Below, piece by piece: positions 35,583 to 43,548 of a stretch of 64,000 bases of DNA. Each line of letters starts with the position of its first letter. Positions within the stretch are counted from its first letter, which is position 1. Under the pieces are notes generated by a model. The model saw nothing but the letters and a program-made list of their open reading frames with translations. It searched no databases and was not told where the DNA came from. The DNA is from Cupriavidus necator A5-1 (GTDB lineage: Bacteria; Pseudomonadota; Gammaproteobacteria; Burkholderiales; Burkholderiaceae), in NCBI RefSeq assembly GCF_000744095.1, contig NZ_JQLI01000008.1:3906001-3970000 (forward strand). Reading direction: 5' to 3'. Both the position numbers and the translations under genes were made by a program.

Positions 35583-35774
35583 ATGGCCATCTACGAATCC
35601 GATATCACCCAGTTCCTGAAGCAGCTCAAGCAAGAGCGCCCGACGCTGGAAGCCGAGCAGCGCGACGGCCGCGCCCTGCTGTGGGACAAGTCCCCGATCA
35701 ACCTGGAAGAGCGCGCCCGCGCCGAGGCTTCGCGCGTGGCGCAGAAGCCTTACGTCTACTCGCAGGACGACTGA
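35583..35774 (+). CDS. DUF3460 family protein
   Basis: This 63-residue protein, YESDITQFLKQLKQERP ... LLWDKSPINLEERARAEASRVAQKPYVY, matches DUF3460, a small family restricted to betaproteobacteria and usually placed just before scpA. A TAAAAT hexamer at 35526-35531 is a plausible -10. The gene is 44 bases upstream of scpA and likely co-transcribed. Function unknown. Confidence 0.9.
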   Translation: MAIYESDITQFLKQLKQERPTLEAEQRDGRALLWDKSPINLEERARAEASRVAQKPYVYSQDD

Positions 35775-35818
35775 TCCCCGCCGCCCCGTCGTCCCGCCGC
35801 GTCGTCCAAAACCCGGCC

Positions 35819-36709
35819 ATGAGCGCCGAACAGGACAAGCTGCCACTGCCCGTCGAGCTGCCCGCGGCGGTGCCACCCGGCACGGCCAATCCGGCCGGCC
35901 CCGCCGACATGGTCGACGGGATGGCGTTCGCGCGCCTGTACGGCGAGCCGCTGTTCAAGCTGCCGCAGGACCTGTATATCCCGCCGGATGCGCTCGAGAT
36001 CTTCCTGGAAGCGTTCGAGGGCCCGCTGGACCTGCTGCTGTACCTGATCCGCAAGCAGAACTTCAACGTCCTCGACATCCCCATGTCGCAGGTCACGCGG
36101 CAGTACCTGTCCTACATCGAGCAGATCCGCAAGACCAACCTGGAGCTGGCGGCGGAATACCTGCTGATGGCGGCGATGCTGATCGAGATCAAGTCGCGCA
36201 TGCTGCTGCCGGTCAAGAAGGCCGACAGCGACGATGAGGCCGAGGACCCGCGCGCCGAGCTGGTGCGCCGCCTGCTGGAGTACGAGCAGATGAAACTGGC
36301 CGCGCAGCGCCTGGACACGGTGCCGCAGCTGGGCCGCGACTTCCTGCGCTCGCAGGTCTATATCGAGCAGAGCCTGGCGCCGCGTTTCCCGGAGGTGGAG
36401 ACGATCGACCTGAAGGCCGCCTGGGCCGATGTGCTCAAGCGTGCCAAGCTCAACCAGCACCACAAGATCTCGCGCGAGGAACTGTCGGTGCGCGAGCACA
36501 TGAGCCAGATCCTGCGCCGGCTGCAGCATGCGCGCTTCATGGAGTTCAGCGAGCTGTTCGAGGACGCGATCCGCTCCGGCAAGGGCGTGCCGGTGGTGGT
36601 GGTGAACTTTATCGCCATGCTGGAGCTGTCACGCGAGTCGCTGGTGGAGATCACCCAGGCCGAGCCGTTCGCGCCAATTTATGTGCGATTGGCGTACAGC
36701 CCCACCTGA
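35819..36709 (+). CDS. scpA: segregation and condensation protein A
   Basis: This 296-residue kleisin subunit bridges the SMC heads of the bacterial condensin. The N-terminal SMC-neck-binding helices include FEGPLDLLLYLIRKQNFNVLDIPMSQVTRQYLSYI, and the C-terminal winged-helix region includes VVVVNFIAMLELSRESLVEITQAEPFAPIYV. About 45 extra residues precede the core, as in other Burkholderiaceae. scpB is not adjacent here. The ATG at 35819 is the first convincing start after DUF3460. Intergenic 36710-36896 holds no gene. Confidence 0.95.
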   Translation: MSAEQDKLPLPVELPAAVPPGTANPAGPADMVDGMAFARLYGEPLFKLPQDLYIPPDALEIFLEAFEGPLDLLLYLIRKQNFNVLDIPMSQVTRQYLSYIEQIRKTNLELAAEYLLMAAMLIEIKSRMLLPVKKADSDDEAEDPRAELVRRLLEYEQMKLAAQRLDTVPQLGRDFLRSQVYIEQSLAPRFPEVETIDLKAAWADVLKRAKLNQHHKISREELSVREHMSQILRRLQHARFMEFSELFEDAIRSGKGVPVVVVNFIAMLELSRESLVEITQAEPFAPIYVRLAYSPT

Positions 36710-36896
36710 CCCACCCATGGCGCGGGGTCCGGCCCCGCCCCAGTTGATCTACAATCCGCCGACAGCCGGCTTTACATGCCCCGACGGCAAGCGCCTGAGG
36801 GTCCAACGCCCGACAGAGGCCGAGACCGGTTTGTCCATGCGCCGCCCCTGATACCGGCGCCGGGTCACCGCCACCACGACCAGCACACCTAGCCAG

Positions 36897-37745
36897 ATGA
36901 AAGTCATTTCCTCCATCCAAGAGCTGCGGGACCAGCTGCGCGGCCAGAACCGCGCTGCCTTCGTCCCCACCATGGGCAACCTGCACGAAGGCCACCTGTC
37001 GCTGATGCGCCTGGCGCGCCAGCACGGCGACCCGGTGGTGGCGTCGATCTTCGTGAACCGCCTGCAGTTCGGCCCGAACGAGGATTTCGACAAATACCCG
37101 CGCACGCTGCAGGACGATATCGAAAAGCTGCAAAAGGAAGGCGTCTATGTGCTGTTCGCGCCCTCCGAGCGTGACATGTACCCCGAGCCGCAGGAATACC
37201 GCGTCGAGCCCCCGCACGACCTCGGCGACATCCTGGAAGGCGAGTTCCGCCCCGGCTTCTTCAAGGGCGTATGCACGGTGGTGATGAAGCTGTTCTCGTG
37301 CGCACAGCCGCGTGTGGCCGTGTTCGGCAAGAAGGATTACCAGCAGCTGATGATCGTGCGCCGCATGGTGCAGCAGTTCGCGCTGCCGATCGACATCATT
37401 CCCGCCGAGACCATACGCGCCGAAGACGGCCTGGCGCTGTCGTCGCGCAACCGCTACCTGAGCCCGGACGAGCGCGCCGAGGCGCCGGTGCTGTACCGCA
37501 CGCTGCATGACGTGCGTGACACCGTGCTGGGCAGCGACCGCGCCGCGGCCGACCTGCTGGCGGTGGAGGCCAGCGCCAAGGAATCGCTGGCCAAGCGCGG
37601 CTGGAAGCCGGACTACGTGTCGATCCGCAAGCGCGTCGACCTGCAGCCGCCGACGCGCGAGGAATTCGCCGCGGGCGAGCCGCTGGTGGTGCTGACGGCG
37701 GCCAAGCTGGGTGCGACCCGGCTGATCGACAACCTGGAGATCTGA
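36897..37745 (+). CDS. panC: pantothenate synthetase
   Basis: This 282-residue enzyme joins pantoate and beta-alanine with ATP to give pantothenate, the coenzyme A precursor. The HIGH-like signature is in PTMGNLHEGHLSLMRLAR (about 23-40). FGKKDYQQL (about 142-150) is the second nucleotide-binding motif, and EDGLALSSRNRYLSPDER is the conserved KMSKS-like loop. The family length is normal. Its natural downstream terminator appears to be split by the inserted element starting at 37796. Confidence 0.97.
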   Translation: MKVISSIQELRDQLRGQNRAAFVPTMGNLHEGHLSLMRLARQHGDPVVASIFVNRLQFGPNEDFDKYPRTLQDDIEKLQKEGVYVLFAPSERDMYPEPQEYRVEPPHDLGDILEGEFRPGFFKGVCTVVMKLFSCAQPRVAVFGKKDYQQLMIVRRMVQQFALPIDIIPAETIRAEDGLALSSRNRYLSPDERAEAPVLYRTLHDVRDTVLGSDRAAADLLAVEASAKESLAKRGWKPDYVSIRKRVDLQPPTREEFAAGEPLVVLTAAKLGATRLIDNLEI

Positions 37746-37823
37746 GGCACGCGGCAGCCGCCGCGTCCGAGGTAAAGAAAAAGCAGGCCGCGGCCCTAGC
37801 CGTTAACAAAAAGTGTTGAAAGG

Positions 37824-38084
37824 TCAAACGGGGCCAGTCTTAGTAACTGGCGCGGTTTGTTTGGGGGGCGCAGCGCTCCCCGTGGCTTGCGGAACGTCTC
37901 TGAAATTATCCGCCGCGCCCGTGATCGTCGTCTCGGGCACGGGAACGCCGATGTTCTGGCACGCCCGGCTCTTGCAAGAGTTGCACTGAATCCCGTCTGC
38001 TGCTGTGGGTACTATAGGGTCGGATGCGGCGCTGCCCCCTCCGATTGGAGCCCTAGCACGCAGGGCGCCGGCGCTTGGGGTCAC
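37824..38084 (-). CDS. small uncharacterised protein translationally coupled to the toxin gene
   Basis: This 86-residue frame starts at GTG 38084, which overlaps the toxin stop as GTGA. It contains a cysteine cluster, CNSCKSRAC, at about residues 34-42, and a Pro/Thr-rich C-terminal half. I recognise no family. The four-base overlap, the same strand and containment within the inserted element argue for a real third gene. The lack of homology and the weak codon evidence argue for caution. An imperfect hairpin (AAACGGGGCCAG / CTGGCGCGGTTT) overlaps its last codons and might act as the operon terminator. Confidence 0.4.
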   Translation of the reverse strand: MTPSAGALRARAPIGGGSAASDPIVPTAADGIQCNSCKSRACQNIGVPVPETTITGAADNFRDVPQATGSAAPPKQTAPVTKTGPV

Positions 38085-38464
38085 TCGTCGTCCGGTGCGT
38101 ATCCCAGCTCTCGCTGATGTCGAATCGAGAGTACGAGGATACGTGAGTCGGAGTGCGCATACAGAATGACATGCGAATGAAGGACGTACTCCCGAAAATC
38201 TGGCACCCCCGCCTCAACGGCCAGTCGGAGCAGATCGTTGAGTCGCGCCGATTCCCGATCGGAGCCTGCGGCGAGGATCTCAGCGGGACGGCCAAGCTGG
38301 GGATGCGTCATCACTAAATCACGGAACATCTGTTCCCATAGCGCATCCATTCGCTCCGGCGCTGAACTCACGTCCTGGAGCAGCATGAACTCTTCAATGG
38401 TCTCCATCCGCTCCTGGAAAGTATCCGCAAAGTCGACTCGCGTCATGTCATTTGCGAGACCCAT
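38081..38464 (-). CDS. RelE/ParE-superfamily toxin
   Basis: The protein has 127 residues. The C-terminal half matches the RelE/ParE fold: the LNDLLRLAVEAGVPDFREYVLHSHVILYAHSDSRILVLSIRHQRELGY region, with the core strand followed by IRHQRE, which is typical of this group. An extra helical N-terminal half is longer than in classical ParE (about 95 residues). Family members cleave mRNA on the ribosome or poison gyrase; I cannot say which. The start overlaps the antitoxin end by 17 bases; an internal ATG at 38446 is the alternative start. Confidence 0.8.
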   Translation of the reverse strand: MGLANDMTRVDFADTFQERMETIEEFMLLQDVSSAPERMDALWEQMFRDLVMTHPQLGRPAEILAAGSDRESARLNDLLRLAVEAGVPDFREYVLHSHVILYAHSDSRILVLSIRHQRELGYAPDDE

Positions 38465-38747
38465 TTCGTCGACGCATGGATTCTTGGATCTCCTCTAGAG
38501 ACTTAACGCGACCTTCAAGTGCGTCCTTGATACCCCTTTCGGCGTCGGCCAACATCAGCAGTCGCCCCCGTTCTCTGCGTTCGAGGTTGTGGTAGTAGTC
38601 CAGCTTCTTGGCATCGACAAGGGCGACGAAGGCGGTGCCATTCTTTGTCAGCAACTTCTCGGCACCTGCCACCACGTCCTCGGCCAGCTCTGTCAACCGC
38701 GAGCGGGCCTCGCTGATGGGAACAACATCTTGAGCACGAATCGACAT
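38448..38747 (-). CDS. Phd/YefM-family antitoxin
   Basis: The 99-residue protein begins IRAQDVVPISEARSRLTELAEDVVAGAEKLLTKNGTAFVALVDAKKLDYY, the DNA-binding and dimerisation domain of Phd/YefM antitoxins. A helical, charged C-terminus follows that would wrap the toxin. AAGGAT precedes the ATG. Upstream, TGTTAACGTAAACA (38769-38782) is an imperfect palindrome in an AT-rich stretch, a good candidate for the autoregulatory operator. Antitoxin first, toxin second is the usual order. Confidence 0.85.
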   Translation of the reverse strand: MSIRAQDVVPISEARSRLTELAEDVVAGAEKLLTKNGTAFVALVDAKKLDYYHNLERRERGRLLMLADAERGIKDALEGRVKSLEEIQESMRRRNGSRK

Positions 38748-38978
38748 TGCTTATCCTTTACAGAATCTGTTAACGTAAACATAGACAAATTGTGTCTTGG
38801 GGGCAAGGTGCGAGACAAACCGGGGCGTGTTGGTGTACCTTATTAATCACACGGCTCATCAGCGAGATCACCGGAAGAATTCGTCGGCACGGTCGGCAAA
38901 GAAGCCTTAGGCTGGGCAAGGGATCCCAGCCGGTCTCAGCCGATTTTTCTTAACGGCTAGGGCCGCGGCCTGCTTTTT

Positions 38979-40172
38979 TCATGCCCCGCGCATACTGGAG
39001 CGCTGTGCGGTCTTTATCACATGCCTTTGGTGGCCGCGCCGCCGCTTCCACCAGATCAGCACGCCGGTCACGGCAAAGGTCAGCGGCGCCAGCCCGAACA
39101 GGGTGATGAACAACCGGCCCGGCAGGCCGAAGGCCTCGCCAGTATGGAGGGGGAACAGCCAGTTCAGCAGCGTGTCGCCGGCAGGCGCATCGTGCGGGTC
39201 GCGCGCCCCCAGGCGCTGGCCGGTCCAGGCGTCCAGCCACAGCCGCGTGGCGCCGCTGTCCTTGCGCACCTCGTCGGGCTGGCGCAGCCGCACCTCGAAG
39301 GCGTCACCAGGCTTGCGCGGGAAGCTGATGCGGGTCACCTGCGCATCCGGGTACTGCGCCTGCGCGGCCGCCATGATCTGGGCCGCGCTGAGCGGGCGGG
39401 CCCCGGCGGGCGCCGGGGCGGACACATGCTTGGCCGGCGGCGTCACGGTCATCACCCCCGCCACGATGGGCGTCACCCATTTCGGCAGGTTCAGGTACCA
39501 GCCCGAAAAGGCGATGATGGCCAGCACCGGCGCGGCCAGGATGCCGCCGGCGCGGTGCAGCGAATAGTTGAAGCGCGACCACGACCCGCCATGGGTGATG
39601 CGGAACGCCTGTACCACCGAGCGCAGCTTCATCTTGGGCCACCACACCACCATGCCGACCAGCGTCGTCAGCAGCAGCAGCATGCCGGCCACGCCGGTGA
39701 TGGTCTTGCCGGTGTCGCCGGAGAGCAGGTAGCGGTGCAGGTGGAACAGCGTCGGCAGCAGCAGGCGGCGCGACACGCCCGCCTCGCCCCAGACGCGCTC
39801 GCCCTTCACGTCCAGCGTCACCGGATCGACCATCACCTGGCGCGAGCGGCCCGGCACGACGCCATCCGGCCCCTTCACCGGGTACCACGCGATGAATACG
39901 CCATCGGCATGGTTCGGCAGCATCAGCAGGTTGGGCTTGCCATACGGCGGTGCGGCCAGCCGTTCGGTTACGGCCTGGACGGTAGCCGGCGAGACCGCCT
40001 CCACCATTGGCGCGGAGGCCACCAGCAGGTCGGGATTGAGCCACGCGTCCAGTTCTTCGCGCCACGCGATGGCCATGCCGGTGAGCCCCATCAGGACGAA
40101 CAGCAGGCCGAGGCTCAGGCCGATATACAGGTGCAGCTTGACGAGGACGACGCGCAGGCGGCCGGTGACCAT
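38979..40172 (-). CDS. PepSY-associated membrane protein (PiuB-like)
   Basis: The protein has 397 residues. VRVVLVKLHLYIGLSLGLLFVLMGLTG forms the first helix with the conserved KLHLYIG. PTLFHLHRYLLSG, RFNYSLHRAGGILAAPVLAIIAFSGWYL and WLFPLHTGEAFGLPGRLFITLFGLAPLTFAVTGVLIWWKRRR complete the four-helix PepSY_TM layout, with paired histidines able to bind haem. Family members often accompany iron or siderophore uptake and may act as membrane reductases. The ATG at 40172 gives the usual start; an in-frame GTG at 40238 is possible. The stop codon touches the terminator palindrome arm. It lies 97 bases downstream of cobQ on the same strand. Confidence 0.85.
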   Translation of the reverse strand: MVTGRLRVVLVKLHLYIGLSLGLLFVLMGLTGMAIAWREELDAWLNPDLLVASAPMVEAVSPATVQAVTERLAAPPYGKPNLLMLPNHADGVFIAWYPVKGPDGVVPGRSRQVMVDPVTLDVKGERVWGEAGVSRRLLLPTLFHLHRYLLSGDTGKTITGVAGMLLLLTTLVGMVVWWPKMKLRSVVQAFRITHGGSWSRFNYSLHRAGGILAAPVLAIIAFSGWYLNLPKWVTPIVAGVMTVTPPAKHVSAPAPAGARPLSAAQIMAAAQAQYPDAQVTRISFPRKPGDAFEVRLRQPDEVRKDSGATRLWLDAWTGQRLGARDPHDAPAGDTLLNWLFPLHTGEAFGLPGRLFITLFGLAPLTFAVTGVLIWWKRRRGHQRHVIKTAQRSSMRGA

Positions 40173-40268
40173 GACGGGGTGGAAGTGCGTTGAGCGGGCG
40201 CTGCAAAGCGCGAGATATGACGTATCAGCCACATCCACGCAGAATGCAAATGCGAAGGATTCGCGATT

Positions 40269-41834
40269 CTAACAGGGCCCTGCCCCGTGGCCCGTGAGAT
40301 GTGCCTCAGCGCCGCAGCGCCGCAGCGGCGCCAGCATCGCACCGAGGTCAAGGTGCGCGGCCATGGTGTCGGCCAGCCGCTCGATCGAGGCCTCGCGCAG
40401 TGCATCGAGGTCCACCGCCTGGGCACCGTCCAGCCCCGCCCAGCGCAGCAGCGCCTGGCAGCCGGCAGGGTCGTCGAACAGGCCGTGGACATAGGTGGCC
40501 AGCACCTGGCCGTCGTCGGAGCGCGCGCCGTCGGGCCGCACCGTGCCGTCGCCGCGGTCGAGCCACAGCGCGGGTTGTTCGAGTCCCGCGCCGGTGGTGA
40601 CGCCAAGATGGATCTCGTAGCCGCGCACCGGCGCGTCGGCATCGTCCAGCGCCAGCCTGCCGCCGACCTGGCGCAGCTGCTTCTCCGCGGCCAGCGTGGT
40701 TTCGTAGTCCAGCAAGGCGAGGCCCGGGCTGCTGCCGGCCGGCCCTTCGCGGCCATCGGGATCGTGCAGCTGCCGGCCCAGCATCTGCATGCCGCCGCAG
40801 ATGCCGATGAGCTTGCCGCCATAGCGCAGGTGGCGGCGCAGTGCCGGCTCCCAGCCGTTCTCGCGCAGGAACACCAGGTCGGCGCGCACGCTCTTGCTGC
40901 CGGCCAGCACCACCAGGTCGGCAGGCGGGATGGGCATGCCGGGCCCGACGAACTGCAGGTCGACCTGCGGATGCGCGCGCAGCGCGTCGAAGTCGGTATG
41001 GTTGGCGATGCGCGGCATGACCGGCACGATCACGCGCAGGCGCTGCGCCGGCGTGCCGGCCTTGTCTGATTGCGTGCCGATGATCGCGTCCTCGGCATCC
41101 AGGTGCAGGCCGTGCAGGTAGGGCAGCACGCCGAACACCGGCTTGCCGGTGCGCGTGGTGAGCCAGTCGAGCCCGGGCTCCAGCAGGGTGATATCGCCAC
41201 GGAAGCGGTTGATGATGAAGCCGGTGACGCGCGCACGTTCGCTCTCGGACAGGCAGTCGAGCGTGCCGAGCAGGTGCGCGAACACACCGCCGCGGTCGAT
41301 GTCGGCCACCAGCACCACCGGGCAGTCGACGCGCTCGGCAAAGCCCATGTTGGCGATATCGCGCTCGCGCAGGTTGATCTCGGCCGGGCTGCCCGCGCCT
41401 TCGACCAGCACCACGTCATACGCCTGTTCCAGGCGCGCATGCGAGGCCAGCACGGCCTTCATCGCCTCGGGCTTGTAGGCGTGGTAGGCGCGCGCATCCA
41501 GGTCGAGCCGCGCGCGGCCGTGGATGATTATCTGGGCGCCAGTGTCGCTGCTGGGCTTGAGCAGCACCGGATTCATGTCGGTATGCGGCGCGAGCCCCGC
41601 AGCCTGCGCCTGCAGCGCCTGTGCGCGGCCGATCTCGCCGCCGTCGGCGGTGACCGCGCTGTTCAGCGCCATGTTCTGCGGCTTGAACGGCGCCACGCGG
41701 GTGCCGGCGCTGGCCAGCACGCGGCACAGGCCGGCCACCACGGTGCTCTTGCCGGCATCGGAGGTCGTGCCCTGGATCATCAGCGTGCCGCGCAGGGCAC
41801 CCGGCAGTATCGTTTGCGGGGAATCGGATTGCAT
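40269..41834 (-). CDS. cobQ: cobyric acid synthase
   Basis: This 521-residue enzyme amidates four side chains of adenosylcobyrinic acid a,c-diamide, using glutamine and ATP, to give adenosylcobyric acid. The N-terminal dethiobiotin-synthetase-like domain has the P-loop IQGTTSDAGKSTVVAGL (about 20-36). The C-terminal glutaminase-like domain has GICGGMQMLG with the catalytic Cys and ATYVHGLFDDPAG with His. Length is slightly above the typical 480-510. It is divergent from cobU, with 71 bases between the starts. Confidence 0.95.
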   Translation of the reverse strand: MQSDSPQTILPGALRGTLMIQGTTSDAGKSTVVAGLCRVLASAGTRVAPFKPQNMALNSAVTADGGEIGRAQALQAQAAGLAPHTDMNPVLLKPSSDTGAQIIIHGRARLDLDARAYHAYKPEAMKAVLASHARLEQAYDVVLVEGAGSPAEINLRERDIANMGFAERVDCPVVLVADIDRGGVFAHLLGTLDCLSESERARVTGFIINRFRGDITLLEPGLDWLTTRTGKPVFGVLPYLHGLHLDAEDAIIGTQSDKAGTPAQRLRVIVPVMPRIANHTDFDALRAHPQVDLQFVGPGMPIPPADLVVLAGSKSVRADLVFLRENGWEPALRRHLRYGGKLIGICGGMQMLGRQLHDPDGREGPAGSSPGLALLDYETTLAAEKQLRQVGGRLALDDADAPVRGYEIHLGVTTGAGLEQPALWLDRGDGTVRPDGARSDDGQVLATYVHGLFDDPAGCQALLRWAGLDGAQAVDLDALREASIERLADTMAAHLDLGAMLAPLRRCGAEAHLTGHGAGPC

Positions 41835-41905
41835 CGGCGGATTATCTCACCGGGGCCTTGCAAGAGCAGGATGCGAGGGTCGGATGCGGCGGCTACAATA
41901 CGCGG

Positions 41906-42580
41906 ATGGAAACCCCGGCCATCGCACCCGCCTCCGCGCCCGGCACGGCCGCCGCTACCCAGCCGCGAGCCGCCACCAGCGGGAACGGCGCGCGCCAGCT
42001 CACGCTGGTGCTGGGCGGCGCGCGTTCCGGCAAGAGCCACTACGCTGAACAGCTCGCCACCGACCACGCCACCGTCATCGGCGGCCCGATCACTTACGTC
42101 GCCACCGCGCGGCAAGACCCGGCGCACGCCGACCAGGAACTCGAAGTCCGCATCGCGCTGCATCGCGCGCGCCGCCCGGCCGACTGGCGCCTGGTCGAAG
42201 AGCCGGTGCACCTGGCCGACGCGCTCTATGCCAACGCGCGCCACGACGGCTGCATCCTGGTGGATTGCATGACGCTGTGGCTGAACAATCTGCTCTTTCC
42301 CGACGGCCGCAGCTATCCCGAACATGGCGTGATCACGCCGCCCGATCCCTTCTCCGAGGAAATCGAAGCGCTGCTCACCGCGCTGCCCACGCTGCCCGGC
42401 CACGTGATCCTGGTCTCCAACGAGATCGGCTTCGGCGTGATCCCGATGGGCGCGATCACCCGCTTCTATGTCGATGAACTGGGCCGCCTGAACCAGAAGC
42501 TGGCCGCTGCCGCCGACCGCGTGCGGCTGCTGGTGGCAGGCATCCCGGTTGCGGTCAAGGGCGCCGATCCCGCATGCTGA
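41906..42580 (+). CDS. cobU: adenosylcobinamide kinase / adenosylcobinamide-phosphate guanylyltransferase
   Basis: This 224-residue bifunctional enzyme phosphorylates adenosylcobinamide and then attaches GMP, activating it for nucleotide-loop assembly. Walker A is GGARSGKSHYAE (about 37-48), and DCMTLWLNNLLF and VSNEIGFGVIPMGAITRFYVDELGRLNQ are family blocks. About 30 residues of low-complexity Ala/Thr/Pro precede the core, longer than usual. It overlaps cbiB by seven bases. It begins the plus-strand operon cobU-cbiB-cobD-btuF. Confidence 0.95.
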   Translation: METPAIAPASAPGTAAATQPRAATSGNGARQLTLVLGGARSGKSHYAEQLATDHATVIGGPITYVATARQDPAHADQELEVRIALHRARRPADWRLVEEPVHLADALYANARHDGCILVDCMTLWLNNLLFPDGRSYPEHGVITPPDPFSEEIEALLTALPTLPGHVILVSNEIGFGVIPMGAITRFYVDELGRLNQKLAAAADRVRLLVAGIPVAVKGADPAC

Positions 42581-43548
42581 TGCAGGCCTGGCCGGCCTGC
42601 GTTGCCGCTGCACTGGCAGGCGTGCTGCTGGACCGCTGGCTGGGCGAGCCGCGCCGCTGGCATCCGCTGGTGGGATTTGGCCGCGTCGCCAACGCACTCG
42701 AACGACGCATCAATGATCCCGCGCATCGCGGCTCGCCGTGGCGGCAGCGCCTGGCCGGCCTTGCCGGCTGGTGCGCGCTGGTGCTGGTGCCGGCCGCGCT
42801 GGCGTGGTGGCTGGTCGAAGCTGCCGCGCGCTGGCATCCGCTTGTCGCGCTGGCGCTGCATGCGCTGGCACTGTATGCCGCGCTCGGCGCGCGCAGCCTG
42901 CATCAGCATATCGCCCCGATTGCCGCCGCCCTCGCCGCCGCGGACCTGTTGACGGCGCGTACGCTAACCGCGCGCATCGTCTCGCGCGACACCGCCGATG
43001 CGGATGCCGAAGCGCTGGCGCGCGCCGCCTGCGAATCTGCGCTGGAGAACGGCAATGACGCGATCTTCGGCGCGCTGTTCTGGTTCCTGGTCGGCGGCGC
43101 ACCCGCGGTGATCGTGTTCCGGCTGGCCAATACACTCGATGCGATGTGGGGCTACCGCACGCCGCGGCTGCTTTATTTCGGCTGGGCCGCGGCGCGCATC
43201 GACGATCTGCTCAACCTCATTCCCGCGCGGCTGACAGCGCTGTCCTACGCGCTGCTCGGCGCCACCGCGCAGGCGTTGCACTGCTGGCGCACGCAGGCGC
43301 CGGCGTGGTCCAGCCCCAATGCCGGCCCGGTGATGGCCGCGGGCGCGGGCGCGGTCGGTGTTCAGCTGGGCGGTCCGGCGCGCTATCACGGTGAAATCGA
43401 ACAACGCCCGCCGCTGGGCGCAGGCACCGCGCCGCAGGCCGCGCATGTGATGGCCTGCCTGCGGCTGGTCGAGCGCACCTTGTGGCTGTGGCTCGCGCTG
43501 GCAGGCGCCAGCGCGCTGGCCATCCTTGCCGTTTCCACGCCGACGTGA
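42574..43548 (+). CDS. cbiB: adenosylcobinamide-phosphate synthase
   Basis: This 324-residue membrane protein attaches (R)-1-amino-2-propanol phosphate to adenosylcobyric acid. Conserved blocks are LDRWLGEPRRWHPLVGFGR at the start, ARIVSRDTADADAEALARAACESALENGNDAIFGALFWF, and NTLDAMWGYRTPRLLYFGWAAARIDDLLNLIPARLTAL. It is also called CobD in the Pseudomonas denitrificans naming. The gene overlaps cobU before it and cobD after it, showing tight translational coupling. Confidence 0.95.
   Translation: MLMQAWPACVAAALAGVLLDRWLGEPRRWHPLVGFGRVANALERRINDPAHRGSPWRQRLAGLAGWCALVLVPAALAWWLVEAAARWHPLVALALHALALYAALGARSLHQHIAPIAAALAAADLLTARTLTARIVSRDTADADAEALARAACESALENGNDAIFGALFWFLVGGAPAVIVFRLANTLDAMWGYRTPRLLYFGWAAARIDDLLNLIPARLTALSYALLGATAQALHCWRTQAPAWSSPNAGPVMAAGAGAVGVQLGGPARYHGEIEQRPPLGAGTAPQAAHVMACLRLVERTLWLWLALAGASALAILAVSTPT

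Larger units (their letters stand above)
37796..38960. mobile_element. putative 1.17-kb non-autonomous element carrying a toxin-antitoxin module, inserted in a terminator
   Basis: The ends are CTAGCCGTTAA (37796-37806) and its exact reverse complement (38950-38960). After one mismatch both ends continue inward with AAAAA. Directly outside lies the same ten bases, GGCCGCGGCC, on both sides (37786-37795 and 38961-38970), as expected for a target duplication. Removing the element plus one copy leaves AAAAAGCAGGCC-GC-GGCCTGCTTTTT, a perfect bidirectional terminator between convergent panC and the PepSY gene. No transposase is encoded inside. It holds three minus-strand genes: antitoxin, toxin and a third small frame. 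The target-duplication reading is inference; alternatively the full 29-bp inverted repeat could be the element end. Confidence 0.65.

Noticed and set aside
37778..38978. Reading the whole 29-bp inverted repeat as the terminal repeat of the inserted element
   Set aside because: That choice leaves no flanking duplication, whereas the 11-bp ends plus GGCCGCGGCC explain the same bases and restore a terminator on excision. Not fully excluded.
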